Shown here: piece after piece, positions 28,589 through 37,111 of the stretch
Layout of the letters: each line of letters begins with the position of its first letter
How positions within the stretch are numbered: position 1 is the first letter of the stretch
Program-made: the position numbers and the translations under genes
Source: Goodfellowiella coeruleoviolacea
GTDB taxonomy: Bacteria > Actinomycetota > Actinomycetes > Mycobacteriales > Pseudonocardiaceae
Assembly (NCBI RefSeq): GCF_024171785.1
Contig: NZ_JAMTCK010000002.1
Coordinates: forward strand, 372,001-436,000
Length of the DNA stretch: 64,000 nucleotides
Reading direction: 5' to 3'
Notes under the pieces: model-generated
The model's input: only the letters and a program-made list of their open reading frames with translations
Database searches by the model: none
What the model was told of the DNA's origin: nothing

Positions 28589-29596
28589 TCAGTGCGGCGG
28601 GGGCGCGGTGCTGGACCGCACGGCCAGGCGCGGCGGCAGCAGCGTCGACGCGGGCGTGGGGCTGCCGTCGAGCTTGCTCATCAACAGGTGCACGGCCTGG
28701 CGGCCCACCTCGTCGGCCGGGATGACCACTGAGGACAGTGGCGGATCGTGCCGCTCGGCGATCTCGTCCGGGCTGATCGCCACGACCGAGACGTCCCTTG
28801 GCACCTGCCGGTCCAGCCGGCGCAGCGCCTCCAGCAGGTAGCTCAGCGCCGCCTCGTTGTGCACCACCAGCCCGGTCAGCGCGGGCCGCTCGGTGAACAG
28901 CTCGGTGAGGGTGTGCAGGGCGGCGGTGTGCGAGGCCTCGCAGGACCGGGACGTCACGTCCATCCGGCGGCGCACCGCCTCGGTGGTGAAGCCGGCCAGG
29001 GTGCGCTGGGCGAAGCCGGTCTCCCGCTCGTAGACCGCCTGCGGCGCGCCGATCAGCGCCACCGAGCGGTGGCCGAGGGTGGCCAGGTGCTCGACGCACA
29101 GCGCACCGGCCCGGGTGAAGTCCAGGTCCACACAGGTCAGACCGGTGGCGTCGGCGGGAAAGCCGATCAGCACCGAGGGCTGGGACAGCCGCCGCAGCGT
29201 CGGCACCCGGGGATCGTGCATCTCCACGTCCATCAGGATCATCCCGTCCACCATGGCGCTGGCCGCCACCCGCTCCAGCGAGGCCGGACCCTCGTCCGCG
29301 GTGAGCAGCAGCACGTCGTGGTCCTGTTCCCGCGCGCTGGTCACCACCGACGCGGCGAACTGCATGACCACCGGGACGTTCATGCCGGTGCGCAGCGGCA
29401 GGGCCAGAGCGACCACATTGGACCGGTTGCTGGCCAGCGCGCGAGCACCGGCGTGCGGGTGGTAGCCGAGGGTGCGAATGCTGTCCTGAACCCTGGCCTG
29501 GGTGCTGGCGGAGATGGAGCGCTTGCCGCTGAGCACGTAGGAGACGGTGCTGGGGGCTACCCCGGCGTGCCGGGCGACGTCGGCGATGGTGACCAC
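28589..29596 (-). CDS. Orphan LacI-family regulator
   Basis: The 335-residue product has the HTH TIADVARHAGVAPSTVSYVL and a sugar-sensor domain ending in ISPDEIAERHDPPLSSV. GTG at 29596 is chosen because AGGGAGG lies five bases upstream; upstream codons run into a palindromic operator. No sugar gene is adjacent: the neighbours are a VOC protein and a kinase. It probably represses itself through the palindrome at 29619 and controls distant genes. Confidence 0.87.
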   Translation of the reverse strand: MVTIADVARHAGVAPSTVSYVLSGKRSISASTQARVQDSIRTLGYHPHAGARALASNRSNVVALALPLRTGMNVPVVMQFAASVVTSAREQDHDVLLLTADEGPASLERVAASAMVDGMILMDVEMHDPRVPTLRRLSQPSVLIGFPADATGLTCVDLDFTRAGALCVEHLATLGHRSVALIGAPQAVYERETGFAQRTLAGFTTEAVRRRMDVTSRSCEASHTAALHTLTELFTERPALTGLVVHNEAALSYLLEALRRLDRQVPRDVSVVAISPDEIAERHDPPLSSVVIPADEVGRQAVHLLMSKLDGSPTPASTLLPPRLAVRSSTAPPPH

Positions 29597-29618
29597 GGGC
29601 ACCTCCCTCAACAGTGAG

Positions 29619-29632
29619 TTGAAGCGCTTCGA
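29619..29632. promoter_or_regulatory. LacI autoregulatory operator
   Basis: TTGAAGCGCTTCGA is palindromic at 12 of 14 positions with a perfect GAAGCGCTTC core. It lies 23 bp upstream of the orphan LacI start. Confidence 0.7.
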
Positions 29633-29709
29633 TCCGGCGATGCTACGGCCCGCTTTCCCCGCCGCACAAGAGTCCGATCGTTGGTCGTTCACCGTCGAGG
29701 TGGTCGGTG

Positions 29710-31149
29710 TCAGCCGCGTCCCTTGTTCCTCGACTTGTGCTTGCTCTCGTTCTCCCCGCTGCCCTGGTTGTCGCCGCTGCTCTCGCCGCCGTTGTTGCCG
29801 CCGTTGCCGTTGTTGCCGTTGTCGGCTTCGGACTCCTCGGTTCCGCTGTCCGCGGTGCTGTCGATGTCGTCGGCCGATCCGGTACCCGGCGCAGCGTCCG
29901 GGGTCTGGTAGACGGTCACCGTCTCGTTGGGTTGGCCGGGCTGGGTTCGCGGCGGCGCCTCGGGTGCGGGCGCGGCGTTCTGGTCGGCCGGCTGCTCGGC
30001 CAGTTCGGTGGCGTTCTGCTCGACCGGTGTGTCCACCGGGGTGGACCCGTCGGGCTGACCGGGCTCGGAGGTGGGCAGGCTGCTGCCCTGTGGCTGGGAC
30101 GGCGTGGACTGCGGCGGCTTGGTCTCCGGGCCGAGCAGGCTGACCGCGACAACGGTGGCGGCGGCGAGGCTGGCCACCACACCGCTCAGGGCCCAGCGGC
30201 GCCCGGCTCTGCCCTGGTCGCCCCGCACCGGGCCGGCCGGGCCGTCGGGCTCGTCGGCCAGGTGCTGTGCCTGGCGGTGCACCGGCACGGTGTCCACCGC
30301 GCCACCACTGATCGGGGTGCTCCTGGGCAGGTCAGCGGCTAGTTCGCGGAGCCGCCGCACGCACTGCTGCGCGCTCGGCCGCGCCTTGGGCTCGCTGGCC
30401 GTCATCGACCGGAGCAGGCCGGCCAGCGCGGGCGGCAGGCTGGCCGGGACGTGCGGTTCCCGGTGCAGGCGCGCGACCGCGATCTCCACGTGCGTACCGG
30501 TGTACTCCGGCTCGCCGCGCAGGCACTCCAGCAGCACCAGGCCGAGCGCGTAGATGTCGGCGGCCGGCGCGACCTCGCCCCCGATGACCTGTTCCGGCGC
30601 CAGGTAGCCGGGGGTGCCCACCAACTGCCCGCTCTCGGTCAGGTGGGTGCTGCCCAGCACCCGGGACAGGCCGAAGTCCGCGAGGTGCGCCGACCCGTCG
30701 GCGTCCAGCAGGATGTTGGAGGGCTTCACGTCCCGGTGGATGATCCCCCTGGCGTGCACGTAGGCCAGTGCCGCCGCCACCTGGGTGCCGAGCAGCGCCG
30801 TCCCGCGCGGGCTCAGCGGACCGTCGTCCAGGCGCTGGCGCAGCGTGCCCGCCTCGACCAGTTGCATGACCAGGAACGCCTGGTCGTCCTGCTCGCCCGC
30901 GTCCAGCACGGTGACCAGGCTGGGGTGGGACAGGCTGGCCAGCAGCCGGGCCTCCCGCTCGAACCGGGCGCGGCTGGCCATGTCACCGGCGAGGCGGAAC
31001 AGCTTCACCGCGACCGGGCGGTCGAGCCGGGTGTCCCTGGCCCAGTACACCTCGGCCGCGCCACCCCGCCCGAGCCGTTGCCCCAGCCGGTAGCGGCCGT
31101 GTCCGACGGATCGGCTTCGTCGTACCGGAAGGTCCTCCACCTGGCCCAA
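29710..31149 (-). CDS. Membrane-anchored Ser/Thr protein kinase
   Basis: The 479-residue product has a complete Hanks-type kinase domain (20-270): glycine loop LGRGGAAEVY, Lys49 in VAVKL, HRD at 138-140, DFG at 158-160 and APE at 184-186. After a linker there is one transmembrane helix (about 319-340) and an external tail of about 140 residues rich in Pro, Gln, Thr and Glu, with a Gly/Asn/Asp-rich part and a Lys/Arg end. There are no PASTA repeats or other sensor domain, so the tail may contact the wall or act as a spacer. TTG at 31149 has GGAGGTGCGGA upstream. Confidence 0.9.
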   Translation of the reverse strand: MGQVEDLPVRRSRSVGHGRYRLGQRLGRGGAAEVYWARDTRLDRPVAVKLFRLAGDMASRARFEREARLLASLSHPSLVTVLDAGEQDDQAFLVMQLVEAGTLRQRLDDGPLSPRGTALLGTQVAAALAYVHARGIIHRDVKPSNILLDADGSAHLADFGLSRVLGSTHLTESGQLVGTPGYLAPEQVIGGEVAPAADIYALGLVLLECLRGEPEYTGTHVEIAVARLHREPHVPASLPPALAGLLRSMTASEPKARPSAQQCVRRLRELAADLPRSTPISGGAVDTVPVHRQAQHLADEPDGPAGPVRGDQGRAGRRWALSGVVASLAAATVVAVSLLGPETKPPQSTPSQPQGSSLPTSEPGQPDGSTPVDTPVEQNATELAEQPADQNAAPAPEAPPRTQPGQPNETVTVYQTPDAAPGTGSADDIDSTADSGTEESEADNGNNGNGGNNGGESSGDNQGSGENESKHKSRNKGRG

Positions 31150-31562
31150 TCCGCACCTCCACGTCCCGACGGACCGACACCCCGCGCGGTTGGCGCACGG
31201 TCACCAATGGCGGTAGTTACCCGGTCCGCCTCAGGTGAAACGCAAGTGAGCGTAATGGGCGAGTCACCAGCCGCCACCGGCTGAACCGCCGCCGACACCA
31301 CCACCACGGGTGGTGGTTAACCCGCCGTGGCGGTCGGGGAACGGTTCCGCCGGTGGGTCGGCGCTGGTGGGGCCGGTTTGGGGCGCGGCGCGACCGGAGC
31401 CGGCGGTGGCCCGGAGGGGTTACCCCGGCCGTGTCGGCGAAGTGCTGCTCCTCGGTCGGTGCGCCCGGCCGCCGGCCGGGGTGAGGCGGCCGCGGCCATC
31501 CCGCTGCCCCGACCAGGGTGAGGGCCACCGCCGCCACTGTCCGATGTGGAGTGTGTGCGGCG
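31150..31562. other. Intergenic region without a supported gene
   Basis: These 413 bp separate the kinase promoter from the end of a LacI gene. Open frames exist on both strands but are biased, Arg/Pro-rich and match nothing I recognise. The only structure is ACCACCAC followed by GTGGTGGT at 31300-31317, a G+C-rich inverted repeat that may end transcription from the LacI gene. Confidence 0.5.
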
Positions 31563-32576
31563 TCAGTGGTGGGCGCTGACCGAGACCGGCGCGCCCGGCG
31601 GGGAGGTGGTGAAGCGCACGATCAGGTAGGTGTCGAGCCGCTGCGCGGTGGCCGGCGCTCCGGCTCCGGACTCGGCCAGCCGGGCCAGCAGCAGGTGCAC
31701 CGCGGCGCGGCCGGCCGCCTCGGTCGGCATGGCCACGGTGGTCAGCGGCGGGGCCGAGGTCGCGGAGAAGACCAGGTCGTCGAAGCCGACCACGCTGACG
31801 TCGGTGGGCACCCGCACACCGCGGGAGCGCAGCCGGCTGAGCGTGCCGAAGGCCATCAGGTCGTTGTAGGCCACGATCGCGGTGACCTCCGCGGCCAGGG
31901 CGAGGTCGGCGCCCTGGATGCCGCCGTCGAAGCGGGGTGGGAACGGACCGAACTCGGCCACGCCGATGTGCTGGCGCTCGGCCGCGGCCAGCAGACCGGC
32001 CCGGCGTTCCTGGTCCGACCAGGCGCCGCGGGGGCCGCCCAGGTAGGCGATGCGCTCGTGGCCCAGCGCGGCCAGGTGGTCCACCACCTGGCGCATGCCG
32101 CCGGCGCTGTCCATCAGCACGGCGGGGATCTCCGGGACGTGCCGGTTCACCAACACCATCGGGGTGAGTTCGGCGAGGTCGCGCAACTGCTGGTCGGACA
32201 TGGTCGGCGCGCACACCACCAGCCCGTCGACCTGCTTGGCCATGGTGCGGACCAGGCTCTCCTCGGTGGCCGGGTCCTCCTCGCCGTCGGCGAACAGCAC
32301 CGAGTAGGCGTCCTGCCTGGCCCTGGCCTGCACCCCCTTGAGGATGCCGGTGTAGAAGGGGTTGCCCAGATCGGTCACCACGATGCCGAGGATCCCGGTC
32401 TTGCCGGTGATCAGGCTGCGGGCGGCGGTGTTGGGCCGGTACCCCAACTCGTCGGCGGCGGCGATCACCCGATCCCTGGTCTGCTGCCTGACCAGGTTGG
32501 GCGCGCTCAGGGCGCGGGACACCGTCGAAACCGACACGTTCGCCTTGTGTGCGACGTCGCGGATCGTGACCGACAA
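31563..32576 (-). CDS. LacI-family regulator paired with a sugar-binding protein
   Basis: The 337-residue product carries the HTH VTIRDVAHKANVSVSTVSRA and a GalR-like effector domain (GILGIVVTDLGNPFYTGIL). TTG at 32576 is chosen because GGAGGAGAG lies five bases upstream; the longer ATG frame lacks one. It is divergent from a solute-binding lipoprotein. Two palindromes in the shared region, one across the lipoprotein promoter, make it the likely repressor of that gene and of the oxidoreductase set after it. Confidence 0.88.
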   Translation of the reverse strand: MSVTIRDVAHKANVSVSTVSRALSAPNLVRQQTRDRVIAAADELGYRPNTAARSLITGKTGILGIVVTDLGNPFYTGILKGVQARARQDAYSVLFADGEEDPATEESLVRTMAKQVDGLVVCAPTMSDQQLRDLAELTPMVLVNRHVPEIPAVLMDSAGGMRQVVDHLAALGHERIAYLGGPRGAWSDQERRAGLLAAAERQHIGVAEFGPFPPRFDGGIQGADLALAAEVTAIVAYNDLMAFGTLSRLRSRGVRVPTDVSVVGFDDLVFSATSAPPLTTVAMPTEAAGRAAVHLLLARLAESGAGAPATAQRLDTYLIVRFTTSPPGAPVSVSAHH

Positions 32577-32611
32577 CGCAGCTCTCCTCCGCCCTCGGGA
32601 ACGCCCATCAT

Positions 32612-32623
32612 GCAAACGATTGC
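32612..32623. promoter_or_regulatory. LacI-type operator near the regulator start
   Basis: GCAAACGATTGC is palindromic at 10 of 12 positions with a central CG. It lies 36 bp upstream of the LacI start and shares the AAACG core with the operator at 32744. Confidence 0.6.
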
Positions 32624-32735
32624 TGCAACTGTCAACAGCGACCCCGGCCCGAACGGCGGCGCGCGTCGGGGTGCTCGCGGCTGGACCGATTCTCGCTGGT
32701 GGCCGCTTGTGGCCACGGCCTGGCTCCGCTGATCC

Positions 32736-32764
32736 TTGACACCTGCTGAAAACGTTTGTAGCAA
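32736..32764 (+). promoter_or_regulatory. Promoter with embedded LacI-type operator
   Basis: TTGACA (32736-32741) is a perfect -35; TAGCAA (32759-32764) is a weak -10 after 17 bases. The palindrome TGCTGAAAACGTTTGTAGCA (32744-32763, 16 of 20 positions symmetric) fills the spacer and overlaps the -10, so a bound repressor would block RNA polymerase. Confidence 0.68.
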
Positions 32765-32816
32765 TAATCCCACGGCCGGTCGATCAGAACGTGATCCACG
32801 ACGAAGTGGGGTTGTG

Positions 32817-34133
32817 ATGACGCATCGACGTCAACCCTGGAGCACCCGGCCGCGCCGCTGGCGGCAGCGCCTGGCCGCCCCCCTGGCCGTGCTGTCCGCA
32901 CTGGGCCTGTTCGCCGGCTGCGGTGTCGGCGAGCAGCAGGACCCGAACGCGCCGGCGACGATCACCTTCACCTGGTGGGGTGACAACCAGCGGGCCGACC
33001 TGACCAACCAGGCCGTGGAGCTGTTCGAGCGGCGCAATCCCACCATCCAGGTGGAGACCTCCTTCTCGGCGTACGGCGCCTACTGGGACAAGCTGGCCAC
33101 CCAGGCGGCCGGCGGCAAGGCGCCGGACGTCATGCAGATGGACACCCGCTACCTCGCCGAGTACGGCGGCCGGGGTGTGCTGCTGGACCTGGGCGGTGAC
33201 CAGGCCGCCAGCGACCTCGACCTGAGCGGGCTCAACCCGGCCCTGGTCGACACCGGCAAGACCGGGGGCAAGCAGTACGGCATCCCCTTCGCGCAGAACG
33301 CTCACGCCCTGGTCTACGACCCGGCGCTGTTCCAGGCCGCCGGCACGACCATCAGCGCCACGATGACCTGGGCGGACCTGGCCGCGGCCGCGAGCAGGGT
33401 CAGCGCGGCCAACAACCTGGCGGTGCGCGGCATCACCGACTTCGGCGGCTCGGACCACGCGCTGGAGATCTGGCTGCGCCAGCGGGGCAAGGACCTGTTC
33501 ACCCAGGAGGGCAAGCTGGGCTTCGGCCCGGCCGAGCTGACCGAGTACTGGACCCTGACCACCGGGCTGGCCAAGAGCAACGCGGCCTCCACCGGTGAGC
33601 AGATCGCCTCGATGAACGGCGCACCGGAGCAGGCGCCGCTGGGCCGCAAGCTCAGCGCCGCGGAGTTCGCCTACGACAGCGTCTTCCCCGGCTACCAGAA
33701 CGCCACCGGGCACAACCTGGCGCTGGCCCCGTACCCCACCGACAACGGCCAGCTGGGCCAGTACCGCAGGGGATCGCAACTGCTGTCGGTGTCGAACCGG
33801 TCCACCGCCAGGCACGCCGCCGTCAAGCTGGTCGACTTCCTGATCAACGACCCGGAGGCGGCCAAGATCCTGGGCACCAACCGGGGGCTGCCGCCCAACG
33901 AGAAGAACCGGGCGGAACTGGCGGCCGCGGCCACCGGCACGGACAGGGCCATCTACGACTACGAGGCCAGCATCGACGCCCAACTCTCCGCAGCTCCGCC
34001 CACGCCGCCCAAGGGCGCGGGGTCGATCCAGCTGCTGTTGCAGCGGCAGTACGAAGAAGTCGCGTTCGGACGATCCACTGTGGAGCAGAGCGTGCGGACC
34101 TTCTTCGAGCAGGCCGGCAACTCACTGGGCTGA
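32817..34133 (+). CDS. Sugar-binding lipoprotein without partner permeases
   Basis: The 438-residue product is a family 1 ABC solute-binding protein. Its signal has an Arg-rich start and lipobox FAGC (Cys35); the mature part begins with TITFTWWGDNQRADLTNQAV, and the residues PDVMQMDTRYLAEY follow the family pattern. No permease gene follows: the next genes are a Gfo/Idh oxidoreductase and a PmoA-like protein. It must work with permeases encoded elsewhere, or the permeases were lost. ATG 32817 and GTG 32814 are equally possible starts. The ligand is probably a sugar or sugar-acid conjugate. Confidence 0.85.
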   Translation: MTHRRQPWSTRPRRWRQRLAAPLAVLSALGLFAGCGVGEQQDPNAPATITFTWWGDNQRADLTNQAVELFERRNPTIQVETSFSAYGAYWDKLATQAAGGKAPDVMQMDTRYLAEYGGRGVLLDLGGDQAASDLDLSGLNPALVDTGKTGGKQYGIPFAQNAHALVYDPALFQAAGTTISATMTWADLAAAASRVSAANNLAVRGITDFGGSDHALEIWLRQRGKDLFTQEGKLGFGPAELTEYWTLTTGLAKSNAASTGEQIASMNGAPEQAPLGRKLSAAEFAYDSVFPGYQNATGHNLALAPYPTDNGQLGQYRRGSQLLSVSNRSTARHAAVKLVDFLINDPEAAKILGTNRGLPPNEKNRAELAAAATGTDRAIYDYEASIDAQLSAAPPTPPKGAGSIQLLLQRQYEEVAFGRSTVEQSVRTFFEQAGNSLG

Positions 34134-34290
34134 GCCCGCCGGCGAGCACGGGTCGCCTGATCACGGGTTGGGCGATCACCAGTTCTGGCACCACCGGTTC
34201 GGGCCGGTGTGACACCACGCCGTGTCGAAGCGGCGGTGGGCAGGGACGAGGCGCGGCGATCGACCGCGAGCGGAACAGCGAGGTGGGCGA

Positions 34291-35679
34291 GTGCAGGGTG
34301 AGCAGCTGACCCGGGTGACCGAGGTGGTCGAGCGGCCAACGGCAACCAGGCGGTGGGCGGTGGTCGGGCTGGGGTCCCGCGCCGAACTCTACGTCGAGGC
34401 ACTGACCGATCCGGCCCGGCCGGACGTGGAGCTGGTCGCCTTCTGCGACAGCAACCAGACGCGGATGGACGTGCACAACCAGTGGCTGGCGGCACGCGGC
34501 GGAGGGCAGCCGGTGCCGACCTACCCGGCGGCCGAGTTCGGCGCGATGTTACGCCGGGAACGGGTGGACGCCGTGGTGGTGTGCACTGTGGACAGCACCC
34601 ACGACGAGTACATCGTGGCCGCGCTCGACGCCGGCTGCGCCGTGGTCACCGAGAAGCCCATGACGGTGGACGCCCAGCGGTGCCAACGCATTCTCGACGC
34701 GCAGCGCCGCACCGGCGGGTCGGTGACGGTGACCTTCAACTACCGCTACAACCCGGTGCACGCCAAGGTGCGCGAGCTGCTGGCGGACGGCGCGGTCGGC
34801 ACGGTGCTGTCGGTGACCTTCGAGTGGCTGCTCGACGTGCAGCACGGCGCGGACTACTTCCGCCGCTGGCACCGGGACAAGCAGCGGTCCGGCGGCCTGC
34901 TGGTGCACAAGTCCAGCCACCACTTCGACCTGGTGAACTGGTGGCTCGGCGACGAGCCGGAGACCGTGTACGCGGACGGCGGGCTGTCCTTCTACGGCGC
35001 GGCGAACGGGACCAGGCACGGCTACCGCCGGGAGTACGCGCGGGCCGCCGGGTCGGCCGAAGCCGCGGCCGACCCGTTCGCGCTGCACCTGGCCGACTCG
35101 CCGCGACTGGCGGCGCTGTACCTGCGGGCCGAGCACGAGGACGGCTACCACCGGGACAGCAACGTCTTCGCCGAGGACATCACCATCGAGGACGACGTGG
35201 CCGTGGTGGCCCGCTACACCCGGGGCGCCCGGCTGTCCTACCACCTGGTGGCCTACTCGCCGTTCGAGGGCTACCGGGTGGCGTTCAACGGCAGTGCGGG
35301 CCGGCTGGAGCTGACCGTGCGGGAGAACGAGTTCGCCCTGCCGCCGCGCTCGGGCGGCGCCCGGGTCGGACTCGCGCCCGGCGCGGTCGACCGGGCCTCG
35401 AACAACCGGGCACTGCTCACCCACCACCGGCTGTGGCAGCCGCCGGCGGTGATCGTGGACGAGCCACTGGGCGACGGACACGGCGGCGGTGACCAACGCA
35501 TGCTGGACGACCTGCTGGGCGGGCGCGCCACCGCGGCGTCGACCGGGCCGGGCGCGGACGGGCTTGGGTTCGCGGCCGACCACCTCGCGGGCGCTCGGGC
35601 GCTGGCCCTGGGACTGGCCGCCAACACCTCGCTGCGGACCGGCGCGCCGGTGCGGGTGGCCGATGTCCTGACCTGGTAA
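34291..35679 (+). CDS. Gfo/Idh/MocA-family oxidoreductase (long form)
   Basis: The 462-residue product is longer than the usual 330-390 residues. It has the Rossmann start RWAVVGLGSRAELY, the EKP motif (Glu121-Lys122-Pro123) and the substrate block HKSSHHFDLVNWWLG, typical of the branch found with PmoA-like proteins. An insertion around residues 240-290 and a His/Asp-rich loop near 400 account for the length. Leu87 is encoded by TTA (34549-34551). GTG at 34291 is the best of several starts. With the genes at 35752 and 37112 it likely forms a sugar-oxidising module. Confidence 0.85.
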   Translation: MQGEQLTRVTEVVERPTATRRWAVVGLGSRAELYVEALTDPARPDVELVAFCDSNQTRMDVHNQWLAARGGGQPVPTYPAAEFGAMLRRERVDAVVVCTVDSTHDEYIVAALDAGCAVVTEKPMTVDAQRCQRILDAQRRTGGSVTVTFNYRYNPVHAKVRELLADGAVGTVLSVTFEWLLDVQHGADYFRRWHRDKQRSGGLLVHKSSHHFDLVNWWLGDEPETVYADGGLSFYGAANGTRHGYRREYARAAGSAEAAADPFALHLADSPRLAALYLRAEHEDGYHRDSNVFAEDITIEDDVAVVARYTRGARLSYHLVAYSPFEGYRVAFNGSAGRLELTVRENEFALPPRSGGARVGLAPGAVDRASNNRALLTHHRLWQPPAVIVDEPLGDGHGGGDQRMLDDLLGGRATAASTGPGADGLGFAADHLAGARALALGLAANTSLRTGAPVRVADVLTW

Positions 35680-35751
35680 CGCTGGCGACCGGGCCCTTGC
35701 ACCGCCGTGCCGGGGCCCGGCGGCCAGCCCGACGAACGGAGAGCACCGGCC

Positions 35752-36798
35752 ATGACGAGTTCGAGCACCAAGCTGCCGACGACGTGGCACCGGGCCGCGG
35801 CCGGCAGTCCACACGATCTCGCGGGAAGTCGGGGCGGCGGCGGGTCGCTGCAGGGTTCCGCCGGAGCCGCCACCGGCGCGGCAGGGGTCCACCTGGACCG
35901 GACCCGCAACGGGGTCCGGGTGCTGGTCGACCGCAGGGCGCTGCTGCGCTACGTCACGCTGCCGGAGACCGCCCAGCGCGACTCGCCCAAGCCCTACCTG
36001 CACCCGCTGCGCACCACCGCGGGTCAGGTGGTGACCGCGGTCCGGCCGCACGACCACCCCTGGCACAACGGGCTCCAGCTGACCTCGGCCAACCTGTCCG
36101 GGCAGAACTTCTGGGGCGGGCGCACCTACGTGCGCGACCAGGGATACGTGCCGCTGCCCAACAACGGGTCGATCCGGCACCTGCGGTGGCGGGAGCTGGC
36201 CACCCGGGCCGGCCACGTGGTGCTGAGCCACGACCTGCGCTGGACCACCAGCCAGGGGCAGGACTGGATCGCCGAGGAGCGCACCCTGCAGGTGCGCGAC
36301 GTGGACTTCGAGCGCGGCGCCTGGCTGCTGCGCTTCTCCACCCGGCTGCGCAACATCAGCGGTGCGCCGCTGCGCTGGGGCAGCCCGACCACCGAGGGGC
36401 GGCCGATGGCCGGCTACGGCGGGCTGTTCTGGCGCGGCCCCCGCTCGTTCGTGTCCGGCTCGGTGCGCACCTCCGACGGGGTGGTGGGGGACGCCGCGAT
36501 GGGCCACCGGTCCGCGTGGCTGGCCTACACCGGGACCCACGACGGCAGCCTGAAACGATCCACCCTGGTGTTCGTGGACTCGCCGGGCAATCCCCGCTGG
36601 CCGACCCCGTGGTTCGTGCGCAGCACGCCCTACCCGGTGGTCAGCTTCGCCTTCGCCTTCGACCAGCCGCTGCTGCTGCCGGCCGGTGACACGCTGACGC
36701 TGGACTACCACGTGGTGATCGCGGACGGCGCCTGGTCCACACCGGCCATCCAGGACTACCTCGCCCACCGCGTTCCCGCGGCCGCCGGCGCCGAGTAG
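35752..36798 (+). CDS. PmoA-like protein (DUF6807 family)
   Basis: The 348-residue product belongs to the family annotated as methane oxygenase PmoA, a misnomer: these cytosolic proteins are beta-sandwich proteins found beside Gfo/Idh oxidoreductases and sugar importers. Hallmarks are VRPHDHPWHNGLQLTSANL, NFWGGRTYV, the block GRPMAGYGGLFWRGPR and the end VVSFAFAFDQPL. ATG at 35752 follows GGAGAG by eight bases; the first 45 residues are low-complexity and may be a wrong start or a linker. The biochemical role is not established. Confidence 0.82.
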   Translation: MTSSSTKLPTTWHRAAAGSPHDLAGSRGGGGSLQGSAGAATGAAGVHLDRTRNGVRVLVDRRALLRYVTLPETAQRDSPKPYLHPLRTTAGQVVTAVRPHDHPWHNGLQLTSANLSGQNFWGGRTYVRDQGYVPLPNNGSIRHLRWRELATRAGHVVLSHDLRWTTSQGQDWIAEERTLQVRDVDFERGAWLLRFSTRLRNISGAPLRWGSPTTEGRPMAGYGGLFWRGPRSFVSGSVRTSDGVVGDAAMGHRSAWLAYTGTHDGSLKRSTLVFVDSPGNPRWPTPWFVRSTPYPVVSFAFAFDQPLLLPAGDTLTLDYHVVIADGAWSTPAIQDYLAHRVPAAAGAE

Positions 36799-36855
36799 AC
36801 CCGCCGGTACCCGCACCACTCACCTCCGCAAACGAATCCTCTTGCCGGTCAACCT

Positions 36856-36869
36856 GGAAAGCGCTTCCC
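36856..36869. promoter_or_regulatory. LacI-like palindrome before the third oxidoreductase
   Basis: GGAAAGCGCTTCCC is palindromic at 12 of 14 positions and resembles catabolite-type LacI operators. It lies in the 313-bp gap between the PmoA-like gene and the next Gfo/Idh gene, followed by TTGACG (36889-36894). It suggests that the gene at 37112 has its own controlled promoter. I see nothing else in the gap. Confidence 0.5.
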
Positions 36870-37111
36870 GCCCGGGGTGGCGCCGCCCTTGACGCGGCCG
36901 GTGGGCTGTGCGACGTTCTAGTGACCTCGCTGGAAGGTGTCGCCACAGGGCGCGGCTGGGCGCGGCCGCCCCCGGACTCCTCCGGCCGCGCCTCGGCGTG
37001 TCACACCCGCACGTCCTGGAGGAACGCGCCACACGCCAGCCGGACCTTCCCGCGGGTCCTGACGGAGAACGTGGTCAACGCATTCACGTGGATCAGTTGC
37101 GGGAGGCAATG

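Noticed and set aside
31217-31537. Possible small secreted protein (frame starting MAAVALTLVGAAG) upstream of the kinase
   Set aside because: Only the first 13 residues look like a signal; the rest is Arg/Pro-rich and overlaps equally open frames. No ribosome binding site was seen.
35752-36798. Methane or ammonia monooxygenase subunit (PmoA)
   Set aside because: The name is inherited; the protein is soluble, lacks membrane helices and occurs with sugar oxidoreductases.
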